Under the pieces are notes generated by a model that saw only the letters and a list, made by a program, of their open reading frames with translations, made no database searches and was not told where the DNA came from. A DNA stretch of 7,063 nt from DATKCJ01 sp035513275 (GTDB lineage Bacteria; Verrucomicrobiota; Verrucomicrobiia; Opitutales; Opitutaceae), in contig DATKCJ010000114.1 in the NCBI GenBank assembly GCA_035513275.1, forward strand, positions 1 through 7,063. The letters run 5' to 3'. How positions within the stretch are numbered: position 1 is the first letter of the stretch; each line of letters opens with the position of its first letter. Made by a program: the position numbers and the translations under genes. Positions 1 through 6,038 of the stretch are shown one piece after another.

Positions 1-325
1 CGAGCATTTTCTCGGTGAGGTCCTGAATCTCGTCGGCCGTCGGAGTGACGCCCTTCTGGTAGAAGAGCTCGCTCGCCCACTCGACGGACTGCGCCACCGA
101 CACAGTCTTTGCGAAATCGTCCTCGCCGAGACCAAAGTGCCTCTCGCGATCATGACGGAGCGTGTTCTCGATGTCTCCTTGGCGCGCTGCGAAGACGGAA
201 AGTGCGATGGATCGGATGATGCGCTCGATATCGAACGCCGAAAATGAACCATCTCGCTTGATGACGATACGGTTCGGAGAAAGTGGTGTCGTGGACATGG
301 AAAAAGTCGAAAAAGAAGATTTCAT
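1..325 (-). CDS. ATP-cone protein, N-terminal fragment; probable ribonucleotide reductase large subunit (cut by left edge)
   Basis: The minus strand is open from the left edge to an in-frame stop at 398-400. The first ATG is at 325 and a second in-frame ATG is at 298, nine codons later; neither has a Shine-Dalgarno sequence, so the start is uncertain. Numbered from the second ATG, residues 10-30 read RIVIKRDGSFSAFDIERIIRS, the K-R-D-G-x(4)-F-D signature of an ATP-cone. About 60 residues later comes GVTPTADEIQDLTEKML, the end of the cone, which matches the usual E-I-Q-D-L-x-E helix. ATP-cones sit at the N-terminus of ribonucleotide reductase catalytic subunits (NrdA, NrdD, NrdJ) and sense the ATP/dATP ratio to control overall activity; NrdR also carries one. 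NrdR begins with a zinc ribbon, which is absent here, so a reductase large subunit is favoured. Which class cannot be told, because the catalytic domain lies outside the window. Confidence 0.78.
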   Translation of the reverse strand, partial: MKSSFSTFSMSTTPLSPNRIVIKRDGSFSAFDIERIIRSIALSVFAARQGDIENTLRHDRERHFGLGEDDFAKTVSVAQSVEWASELFYQKGVTPTADEIQDLTEKML

Positions 326-619
326 GCGCCGGGGAGTGCGCGAAAATTCGTCGGAGCAGACGAGGTGGCCAACGAATCGGATTGTGACGACTCTGCGTCA
401 ATTTTTTTCCGCCCGATTTCCGGAAAAAATTTCTTTGCGCCTATCCGTCTCAACTTTCGACCGGTTGTGGCATCGGTTTGCGCTCGCAACAACCTGTAGT
501 GGTTCAATCGCAAAATTCGCGCGGGCAATTTCTGCCGACCGCGCGCGGTTCGCGCACATTTCGAGCGCCGAAATCTGTCCGTTTTCAGAGGAGAAAACGC
601 ATCGAAAGCCAGACGCGTT
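326..619. other. Intergenic region upstream of the ATP-cone gene
   Basis: About 290 bases separate the end of the O-methyltransferase gene from the start of the ATP-cone gene; both are on the minus strand. No convincing gene lies here: the open frames that cross it are antisense or out of frame to the flanking genes. The stretch is more AT-rich than its surroundings, mainly at 401-433. It holds a T-tract/A-tract inverted repeat (403-429), a hairpin with an alternative pairing (463-494), a weak terminator-like stem beside the O-methyltransferase stop (595-620), and a possible -35 box TTGACG (complement of 396-401) directly downstream of the A-tract on the minus strand, with no good -10. This is the likely promoter and leader of the ATP-cone gene. 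Confidence 0.6.
403..429. promoter_or_regulatory. T-tract/A-tract inverted repeat, possible UP-element or operator of the ATP-cone gene
   Basis: The arms TTTTTTCCG (403-411) and CGGAAAAAA (421-429) pair perfectly over nine bases around a nine-base spacer. It is not a classic terminator, because on both strands the T-tract comes first and the A-tract last. It lies about 80 bases upstream of the first ATG of the ATP-cone gene and directly upstream of TTGACG on the minus strand, where an A-rich UP-element would sit. A role as operator or UP-element is inference. Confidence 0.3.
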
Positions 620-620
620 T
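595..620 (-). terminator. Weak terminator-like hairpin after the O-methyltransferase gene
   Basis: On the minus strand, AAACGC (615-620, starting at the last base of the TGA stop) pairs with GCGTTT (595-600) around a 14-base loop, followed by TTCTCCTC. The stem is only six base pairs and the T-run is short, so intrinsic termination is possible but poorly supported. Confidence 0.25.
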
Positions 621-1276
621 CAACGCTTCCGACACACCATGATCCCGTCGGCGACGGTGAGAAGCACGCTCTCGACTCGTGGATCCTTCGCGAGCTTCGC
701 ATTGAGCGCGGAAATCGCGCGCGAGTTCTCGTCATCGGGCTCTGCGACGCGTCCATGTTGCAGTGCGTTGTCGAAAAGTATCAGCGAGTCTACCCGCATG
801 CGCGGAAGCAGCGCCTCGTAGTAGGCGTCGTAGCCGGTTTTATCCGCGTCGATGAATGCAAAATCAAATTTCTCGTCCGCTGACAGAGCGCGCAGCGTGT
901 CTATCGCCGGGCCGATGCGAAGTTCAATCCGGTCTGAAACGCCGGCGCGGATCCAGTAGCGGCGCGCGACGTCGGTCCACTCGCGGCTTATATCGCAGCA
1001 CAACAACTTCCCGTTCGCACCGATGGCACGCGCTACGCACAGCGCACTCGCGCCCGTGAACGTGCCGATCTCAATCGCGCGGTGCGCGCCCGTGGCCGCA
1101 GCGAGGATGCCAAGCAGCGTCGCCTGGTCCTCACCGACCTGCATCCGCGCGAGTTCGCCGGCGACTCGCGCGGTCTCGGCGCGCAGTTCTGCGATGAGTG
1201 GATCTCCCGCCGCGGAGTGATGCGCCGCGACATAGTCGGCGAGCCTTTCGTCGATCGGCGTGTGCTTGAGGGGCAT
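620..1276 (-). CDS. Class I SAM-dependent O-methyltransferase (Methyltransf_3 / caffeoyl-CoA OMT-like)
   Basis: A 218-residue protein, the usual length for the small, metal-dependent catechol/caffeoyl-CoA type O-methyltransferases that move a methyl group from SAM to a hydroxyl. SAM-binding motif I is EIGTFTG at residues 69-75, following the family's N-terminal helices (GEDQATLLGIL at 48-58). The acidic residue after strand 2 is D95 in CCDIS. FIDADK at 141-146 and the FDN motif at 168-170 supply the Asp/Asn residues that bind the divalent metal in this family, and the chain ends with the typical DGIMVCRK strand. The start is the only sensible ATG; no Shine-Dalgarno is visible. The gene begins 12 bases after the stop of the large secreted-protein gene on the same strand, so it is probably the second gene of that operon. 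The protein itself looks cytoplasmic. The substrate cannot be predicted; bacterial members methylate small phenolics and similar compounds. Confidence 0.9.
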   Translation of the reverse strand: MPLKHTPIDERLADYVAAHHSAAGDPLIAELRAETARVAGELARMQVGEDQATLLGILAAATGAHRAIEIGTFTGASALCVARAIGANGKLLCCDISREWTDVARRYWIRAGVSDRIELRIGPAIDTLRALSADEKFDFAFIDADKTGYDAYYEALLPRMRVDSLILFDNALQHGRVAEPDDENSRAISALNAKLAKDPRVESVLLTVADGIMVCRKR

Positions 1277-1288
1277 TCTAGAAACGCA

Positions 1289-4018
1289 TCACTGCGGCGC
1301 ACTGGACGACCCAGTCTGGTAGTGAAGTTGATACTCGAATTCGAAGGACACATCGAATTCGGGCACATCGGGAAGGTAACCTTTCACCGTGTTTCTCACA
1401 CGACCGGAGATGTTCCCGGACGAGGGATCGAAAGTCCCGGAGTCACTCCAACTGCTCGCATTGATCCCTGCTAGCAAGCCGAAGGAGCGCACTTCATTCG
1501 TCGTGTTGGATGAGCGGCCGCTTTTCACAAAGTGGAAGATGTGCGCCTTTACGTAGAAACTGGGATCCACCTCGAACGAGAATCTTGGGGGATCTGTTTC
1601 CGGCCAGATGGTGAGAGTCGCATAGCCACTCGGCTCGGCTTTCGATTGCCATGTCGGGCCGCCACCCTGGGCCGGACGCGGTTTGTCCACGGGGCCCTCG
1701 GCCGTGAATGCCGTTTCCACAGAACCGGCGTGCGAGGTTGAGAAGTCATTGATCCTGTAGGGTGTCGTTGCCTCGGTGACCTCTAGCCTTATCCGATTGG
1801 ACGAGTCGATGCCACGCTCCGCCGCCTCTTCCTGATCCCACTCAGGGGTTTGCAGGTAGGCGATCATCTCTCGGTTCATCCCCCAACTGTAGGCAGCGTC
1901 GGGCCCTCCCTTCTGGCCGGGCTCATTCTTGTTCCCGCCGGCTCTCAGCTTGATTTCAATTCTGCCTTCCCAGGCGGGAAGCGCCCAGTCGGTGACCGGG
2001 AAATCCTTCCCTTTCTTGAAGAACAGGGAACTGCGCTGGATCATCTCGGAAATCATCGTGACGATTCCTATCAGTCCCGGGTTCCCTTTGTTCCCGGCTG
2101 CCGCGGCCTCTTTCATGTCCCGAGTCAGGTCCGCCACCTTCATCGTCACATCGACGGCTATCGCCGCGCGTCGGGCCTTGGGACGAACATTCGTCGGGAG
2201 AACCTTCTTCTGGGGCTCACCCTCGATCTCGATGAACGCCTCACCCTGCTGGTTCGTCGTGGATACATTGACCGAGCTCGGAGCCGCTCCTTGTCGCCGC
2301 GATGCGAATTTGACCACCGCGAGGTCAGGTCGGATGACCGAGTCACCACCAGCCGTCTCATATCGGTTGCCGGCTCCCCCTTCGATGATCCGCCAGGCGA
2401 CCTGCGCACCCTCTTGGCGCCCGCCTTCGGGCACCTCCAGATCGAGCGAGGCAATCTTCATCAGTTCACGGACCACCTTCAGTCCCTCGGGATTCTTCGG
2501 GAAATCAATCTCCACGATGCACTTCACGCGGCGTTGCTCGCCGGGCGTCTTGTTCTTCGTGCGCACCAGCGGAGTGTTCTCGACCTCCAAGGTGATCTTG
2601 CTCTTCGCAAGCATCATGACCGTCTTCAACCAACCCATCACGGTGTTAACCAGGCCCAGCCTTTTTCCGACGTCCTTGCCGACCTCTGTCTTGTCGATTG
2701 CCTCTTTGAGGAATGGCTTTCCGGTCGTTACCAATGGGTCCGCACCGAAAGAGGCGATCTGGCCCGAAACACTGCTCGGCGCTGCGCCGGCCGGTGCTTG
2801 CGCAAGCAGCCAGCGCGGAAGTGGCAGAAGCGACGCCGAGACGATGCGGGGAGCGCTACTCGAATCCGCAGAACCGTCCGCGGATGTTGGCAACGCAAGC
2901 AATTCAGCCACCAGAACACGCGTAATCAGGGCAATCTGAAGCATCGAGAGCGGCGTCGAACGATGCTCGGCCATGAATCGCGAGCCGTTGTCGTCATCGA
3001 TCTCGTCGCCCTCGTAGTCCGGATCGTTCGATTTCAGCATCCGACTGGCATTGGCGACCTGGATCGCCTCGTTGAGTGCGGTCATCCGCGCGCTCAGTTG
3101 CGACATCTTCCGGGTTGCGGCTTCCACGGTCGCCGGGTCGGCGCTCATCATCGCGGTTGTTGTCTCGAGAAGTTGCTGTTGGGCCTCGTCGAGACGCTCT
3201 TCCGCCGTCTTCGAGCCCGACTCTGGCGGCGGTGTGCGACCCAGCACCGGATCGTCAAGCGGCCACATCGTCTTTGGGGCGGCAGCCTGTGTAAGCGCAG
3301 CCATGTCAAAACCTCCCTGGTTCATCATCCGGGCGGCGATCGCCATGCCGTGCCGGATCTTCTCGGCGTCGCTCGCATCCTCCGGGATATCGGGGATCTC
3401 GTCGGGCATTTTCGGCATCATTCCCTGCAACGCCTGCGTGTCGGGCGGCATCATGAGTGGTTCACCTTGCCCCAAAAGATCGTCGCCACCCTGCGCCATG
3501 CCTAGCGCGATGATGAACCTCGCCCAGAAACGGCGCTGTGGATCGGAACTCTCGGCGCCCTCGCGAATGGAATCGAGCAAGCCTTGAGCGAGCTCTTCCG
3601 GATCAGCGGCGGGCATCGCGACGGCGAGTGCACGCGTGTAGGAGATCAACCGCATCCCAGGTTGAAGATCGGCGTTCCAAAAAACCGCCTCGATTTCGTA
3701 GTCGCGCATTGCGAGCCCGGTGGGCTCGGCGATGGCCGGCGCCCGCACCAAGTTATCCTCTCCGTCCTTCACGCCCCAGCCCATCCGGTCGAGCGCTGCG
3801 ACGAGTGCGGGACGCGCGTCGTCGCCGCCTTCAGCGCAACGCATCGCGAGCCAGACTGCCGCGCCGTCGTCCGGCATGTATGCGGGCACCTTCGCAGGCT
3901 CGGGCACGGGGATCGCGTCCTTCGAAACCGCTGCGGCGAGGCGCGGGGTGAACAACACAGTCGCGAGCGTCGCGATGACGGCCAGACAGCGCAGGCCGCG
4001 GGAGGAGGGCCGGGACAT
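1289..4018 (-). CDS. Large secreted protein of unknown function, 909 residues
   Basis: I do not recognise this protein. The start at 4018 is preferred over a TTG at 4078 because it places a clean Sec signal peptide at the N-terminus: basic residues up to R10, hydrophobic 11-23, and an A-A-A cleavage site around residue 30. After this come an alpha-helical region (45-175, WLAMRCAEGG, RRFWARFIIALGMA), a Met/Pro-rich acidic linker (185-265), a probable coiled coil (270-325, Glu/Gln/Ala rich), an acidic patch (332-343, DPDYEGDEIDDD), a hydrophobic helix (358-377), and then mostly beta-type sequence to the end. Residues 475-605 could be an Ig-like fold: TTNQQGEAFIEIEG resembles the strand-turn T-N-x-x-G-x-A signature of bacterial Ig repeats. 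The C-terminal 200 residues alternate aromatic and polar residues (FSFEVDPSFYV, FEFEYQLHYQ) like a beta-sandwich or barrel edge. No catalytic motif, lipobox or C-terminal sorting signal is seen. Likely periplasmic or outer-membrane associated (inference). Confidence 0.82.
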   Translation of the reverse strand: MSRPSSRGLRCLAVIATLATVLFTPRLAAAVSKDAIPVPEPAKVPAYMPDDGAAVWLAMRCAEGGDDARPALVAALDRMGWGVKDGEDNLVRAPAIAEPTGLAMRDYEIEAVFWNADLQPGMRLISYTRALAVAMPAADPEELAQGLLDSIREGAESSDPQRRFWARFIIALGMAQGGDDLLGQGEPLMMPPDTQALQGMMPKMPDEIPDIPEDASDAEKIRHGMAIAARMMNQGGFDMAALTQAAAPKTMWPLDDPVLGRTPPPESGSKTAEERLDEAQQQLLETTTAMMSADPATVEAATRKMSQLSARMTALNEAIQVANASRMLKSNDPDYEGDEIDDDNGSRFMAEHRSTPLSMLQIALITRVLVAELLALPTSADGSADSSSAPRIVSASLLPLPRWLLAQAPAGAAPSSVSGQIASFGADPLVTTGKPFLKEAIDKTEVGKDVGKRLGLVNTVMGWLKTVMMLAKSKITLEVENTPLVRTKNKTPGEQRRVKCIVEIDFPKNPEGLKVVRELMKIASLDLEVPEGGRQEGAQVAWRIIEGGAGNRYETAGGDSVIRPDLAVVKFASRRQGAAPSSVNVSTTNQQGEAFIEIEGEPQKKVLPTNVRPKARRAAIAVDVTMKVADLTRDMKEAAAAGNKGNPGLIGIVTMISEMIQRSSLFFKKGKDFPVTDWALPAWEGRIEIKLRAGGNKNEPGQKGGPDAAYSWGMNREMIAYLQTPEWDQEEAAERGIDSSNRIRLEVTEATTPYRINDFSTSHAGSVETAFTAEGPVDKPRPAQGGGPTWQSKAEPSGYATLTIWPETDPPRFSFEVDPSFYVKAHIFHFVKSGRSSNTTNEVRSFGLLAGINASSWSDSGTFDPSSGNISGRVRNTVKGYLPDVPEFDVSFEFEYQLHYQTGSSSAPQ

Positions 4019-4085
4019 GCCGGGCGAGCATGGCACGCGCCCGCCGGCTTGCAATCCGCGCGTGGCAACGCCCGCCAAACCCCTC

Positions 4086-4146
4086 GTAGGTTGCGCGCTT
4101 GCCGCGCAACTCCTGGCGTTCGTGGCGCGGCAAGCGCGCCACCTAC
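4086..4146. repeat. REP/BIME-like pair of GTAG-headed hairpins (pair A)
   Basis: Two short hairpins face each other with their GTAG heads at the outer ends. The left unit (4086-4110, plus strand) is GTAG followed by arms GTTGCGCG and CGCGCAAC around the loop CTTGC. The right unit (4146-4122, minus strand) is GTAG with arms GTGGCGCG and CGCGCCAC around the same loop CTTGC. Each stem is a perfect eight base pairs, and the two units also pair with each other over 21 of 22 positions. The third stem pair is T-A in one unit and G-C in the other, a compensated change. An 11-base spacer separates them. A conserved GTAG or GGAG in front of a hairpin is the hallmark of REP sequences mobilised by RAYT (TnpA-REP) Y1 transposases. 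Assignment to this class is by architecture only. Confidence 0.75.
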
Positions 4147-5057
4147 ACTCCCGCTGTGAGCAACGGATTCGGATACTCGCCCGCCGCGGTCATCGCGGCG
4201 ACGGTTTCCACCACCCGCGTCGCATCCTCGCGGTAGGTCACGCCAAACCAGCGCCCCGTCGTAGGCAGCACATGCACGCGCGCCGCTCCCTTCGCCACGA
4301 GACTCGAGACAGCCTCAGGAAGGTAGAACTCGACCGCCGGGCTCGTGCCGTGGCTCTTCAAGAAGGCCGCCAACCCCAACTCGAGTTCGTTGAAAATGAC
4401 TTTGCGGAAGCCCCAGCAGTTCATCGACACCGTTTTCGATCCCGGGAAGGTGCGCACCGTGCCGTCCATGCGCTTCGCGCGTGCGCCGTCACCGTCGCGC
4501 TCGAGGCCCGTCACCTCCTCGATGCCGTCAAGGTGACCGTCCGCGTCGAGCCGGCAGATGCCGCGGGCGACCGCGCCATGCTCGGAAAGCGTCTGGCCGA
4601 GCTGGTAGCCGACCAGGCAAAACCTCGGCGGCGGCGGCAATTTTTCCGAGAGGAAAGCCGAGAGCCTCACGTAGGCGTCGGCGCCGTAGTAGTCGTCGGC
4701 ATTCACGACGGCGAACGGTCCCGAGATCGCTTTCCGCGCGCACCACACAGCGTGCGCCGTGCCCCAGGGTTTCTCGCGTTTCGGTGGCGGCGAGAATCCC
4801 GCCGGCAGCGCGTCGAGAGATTGATGCGTGTAGACAACCTCCGTGCGCGACTCCCATTTCTTCCCAACGCGCTCGCGAAACTCCTCCTCAAAGTCCTTTC
4901 GGATAAGAAACACGACCTTGCCGAAACCCGCGCGCAACGCGTCGAACACCGAGTAGTCGAGCACGGTCTCGCCTGCAGGTCCGACTGGCTCGAGCTGCTT
5001 GAGTCCGCCGAAGCGACTCCCCATGCCCGCGGCAAGGATGAGAAGCGTAGGTTTCAT
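4143..5057 (-). CDS. Sugar-type nucleotidyltransferase (NTP_transferase fold), 304 residues
   Basis: The protein has the Rossmann-like fold of enzymes that join a sugar phosphate to an NTP, making an NDP-sugar and pyrophosphate. The nucleotide-binding loop is LAAGMGSRFGGLK at residues 8-20, followed by QLEPVGPAGET. PWGTAHAVW (97-105) is the conserved stretch that contacts the base and sugar, and VVNADDYYG (118-125) holds the metal-binding aspartates. RWFGVTYRED (269-278) is the typical C-terminal segment. The sequence resembles an uncharacterised bacterial subfamily with G-M-G-S-R-x-G-G-L-K-Q, so neither the base nor the sugar can be named. No Shine-Dalgarno precedes the ATG; a -35/-10 candidate lies directly upstream. 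The TAG stop lies inside the GTAG head of repeat pair A, so the insertion may have set the end of the gene. A MurU-like relative lies 1 kb away. Confidence 0.88.
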   Translation of the reverse strand: MKPTLLILAAGMGSRFGGLKQLEPVGPAGETVLDYSVFDALRAGFGKVVFLIRKDFEEEFRERVGKKWESRTEVVYTHQSLDALPAGFSPPPKREKPWGTAHAVWCARKAISGPFAVVNADDYYGADAYVRLSAFLSEKLPPPPRFCLVGYQLGQTLSEHGAVARGICRLDADGHLDGIEEVTGLERDGDGARAKRMDGTVRTFPGSKTVSMNCWGFRKVIFNELELGLAAFLKSHGTSPAVEFYLPEAVSSLVAKGAARVHVLPTTGRWFGVTYREDATRVVETVAAMTAAGEYPNPLLTAGV

Positions 5058-5221
5058 CGCGCGGGATACTGTTGCCCGTCCGCCCCGCGGTCAAACGGCG
5101 AGCTTGTAAGCGTTTCGCGAAGAACGACCGGTAGGGTCTTCGGTTTGTTGTGGGTCGGGCTTTAGGTCCAACAGGTTTCCGGGGCTTGCACGCGGGGCAG
5201 TCGCACCGCCAGCCTCCCGGC
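5058..5221. other. Divergent intergenic region between nucleotidyltransferase and HAD phosphatase genes
   Basis: A 164-base spacer between two genes read outward, so both promoters should be here. On the minus side a candidate promoter is listed separately. On the plus side I see no good -35/-10 pair before 5222. A GTG at 5150 is in frame with the phosphatase gene but would add a tail that does not resemble the family. CGAAGA near 5119 and TCTTCG near 5137 form a weak six-base inverted repeat around ACCGGT, too short to call. Confidence 0.5.
5066..5094 (-). promoter_or_regulatory. Candidate sigma70-type promoter for the nucleotidyltransferase gene
   Basis: On the minus strand TTGACC (5094-5089) is followed after exactly 17 bases by CAGTAT (5071-5066). 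The -35 is good (five of six); the -10 is weak (three of six). Only eight bases separate the -10 from the ATG at 5057, so transcription from here would begin at or next to the start codon and give a leaderless or nearly leaderless message, which would fit the absence of a Shine-Dalgarno sequence. Confidence 0.35.
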
Positions 5222-5920
5222 ATGCGGCCTTACCTCCTGCTCATCTTCGACATCGACGACACTCTCGTCGACTTTGGCGCCTCGCAGCGCGCCGCGCTGG
5301 CCGACATCCGCGCCAGCCACTACCCGCAGGCCGCGCCTGATTCGTTCGCGCGCATCTACACCGAGGTGAACCACGCGCTCTGGGGCGAGTTTGTCCGTGG
5401 TGGAATCACACAGGAAGAAATCCGCCGCCGCCGCTTCACAGAGACCGCGCACCGCCTCGGCCTGCCCGTGCCCGACTGGCGCGCGATCGGCGACGTCTAC
5501 GAGGACGCGCTCGCCTCCCACGCGCAGCTCTTCGACGGCGCACTCCCGCTCCTCGAGTCGCTCGCGCCGCGCTATCGCCTCGCAGCGATCACCAACGGCC
5601 TCACGCGCGTGCAGCGACCGAAGGCACAGCGCACTGGCATAGACCGCTTCCTCGATCCCTACCTCATCTCCGAGCACGAAGGCGTCGCGAAGCCCTCCTC
5701 GGAAATCTTCCGCCGCTGCCTCGAGCGTGCAGGCTTCGCCGCAGGCGACGCGCTCATGATCGGCGACTCGTGGGAGAGCGACGGTCGCGGCGCGGCCACA
5801 GCCGGAATGGATTTCTGCCTAGTCGGCGCCAACGGCAGCCGCGCCGCAGCGACGCCTCCCGGCCTGCCCGAGCCTGTGCTGCGTGTGGCGTCGGTCGCGG
5901 AGCTGGCGGGGCATGTGTAG
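5222..5920 (+). CDS. yjjG-like: HAD-superfamily hydrolase, YjjG-type pyrimidine 5'-nucleotidase
   Basis: A 232-residue HAD phosphatase. Motif I is FDIDDTL at residues 9-15, with nucleophile D10 and general acid/base D12; motif II is the threonine of AAITNG (T124); motif III is K157 in GVAKPSSEIF; motif IV is IGDSWESD (180-187), with D182 and D187 for Mg2+. The alpha-helical cap contains VNHALWGEFVRGGITQEEI, which lines up closely with the corresponding cap of E. coli YjjG (VNKPLWVDYQNGAITSLQL, from memory). The length also matches. YjjG hydrolyses pyrimidine nucleoside monophosphates and helps exclude modified pyrimidines from DNA. The start at 5222 is chosen because the methionine stands directly before motif I, as in the family; the longer frame from a GTG at 5150 adds an unrelated tail. 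There is no Shine-Dalgarno. The gene is transcribed alone, convergent with the MurU-like gene. Confidence 0.88.
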   Translation: MRPYLLLIFDIDDTLVDFGASQRAALADIRASHYPQAAPDSFARIYTEVNHALWGEFVRGGITQEEIRRRRFTETAHRLGLPVPDWRAIGDVYEDALASHAQLFDGALPLLESLAPRYRLAAITNGLTRVQRPKAQRTGIDRFLDPYLISEHEGVAKPSSEIFRRCLERAGFAAGDALMIGDSWESDGRGAATAGMDFCLVGANGSRAAATPPGLPEPVLRVASVAELAGHV

Positions 5921-5934
5921 GACTCCGGTCAGAA

Positions 5935-6018
5935 GTAGCCCTGCGCGTGAGCGCAGGGAGGAATTGCGGTCGTTCGCACGGTTGTGTCCTGAGTCCCGCT
6001 GCTCACGCAGCGGGCTAC
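5935..6018. repeat. REP/BIME-like pair of GTAG-headed hairpins (pair B), between convergent genes
   Basis: The left unit (5935-5958, plus strand) is GTAG followed by arms CCCTGCGC and GCGCAGGG around the loop GTGA. The right unit (6018-5995, minus strand) is GTAG with arms CCCGCTGC and GCAGCGGG around the same loop GTGA. Both stems pair perfectly over eight bases although their sequences differ, and a 36-base spacer lies between. As in the pair at 4086-4146 the GTAG heads face outward. The position, between the stops of two convergent genes, is the classical place for BIMEs, where the hairpins may also protect or end the transcripts. There is no T-tract, so a conventional intrinsic terminator is not supported. 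Stem and loop differ from the other pair, so this is a second REP subfamily. Confidence 0.75.
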
Positions 6019-6038
6019 GCCGGATCAAATCCTCCGGA

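Noticed and set aside
403..429. Intrinsic terminator
   Set aside because: The T-run is in the 5' arm and the A-run in the 3' arm on both strands, the reverse of a terminator; it is kept only as a possible operator or UP-element.
322..756. 144-codon minus-strand open frame overlapping the O-methyltransferase gene
   Set aside because: Out of frame with the O-methyltransferase, no motif, high Arg/Ser content; a shadow.
162..821. 219-codon open frame on the plus strand across the 326-619 gap
   Set aside because: Both ends are antisense to recognisable genes (ATP-cone and O-methyltransferase) and the product is Ser/Arg-rich with no motif.
1850..3505. 551-codon open frame on the plus strand
   Set aside because: It lies entirely antisense to the 909-residue protein; its product is rich in Arg/His/Leu without domains, typical of a shadow frame in high-GC DNA, whereas the minus-strand frame has a signal peptide and protein-like segments.
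4019..4078. TTG start giving 20 extra residues on the large secreted protein
   Set aside because: It would bury the signal peptide behind a non-signal tail; the GAGGGG before it is only one base from the TTG, too close for a ribosome site.
5119..5142. Inverted repeat CGAAGA/TCTTCG around ACCGGT
   Set aside because: Only six base pairs, with an asymmetric centre; expected by chance in a region of this size.
3720..5165. 481-codon open frame on the plus strand
   Set aside because: It runs antisense through the nucleotidyltransferase, whose motifs are unmistakable, and through repeat pair A; the product is Arg/Ala-rich with no recognisable domain.
5150..5221. Upstream GTG start for the HAD phosphatase
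   Set aside because: The 24 extra residues are Gly/Arg-rich and unlike the family, in which motif I follows the start by about 8 residues.
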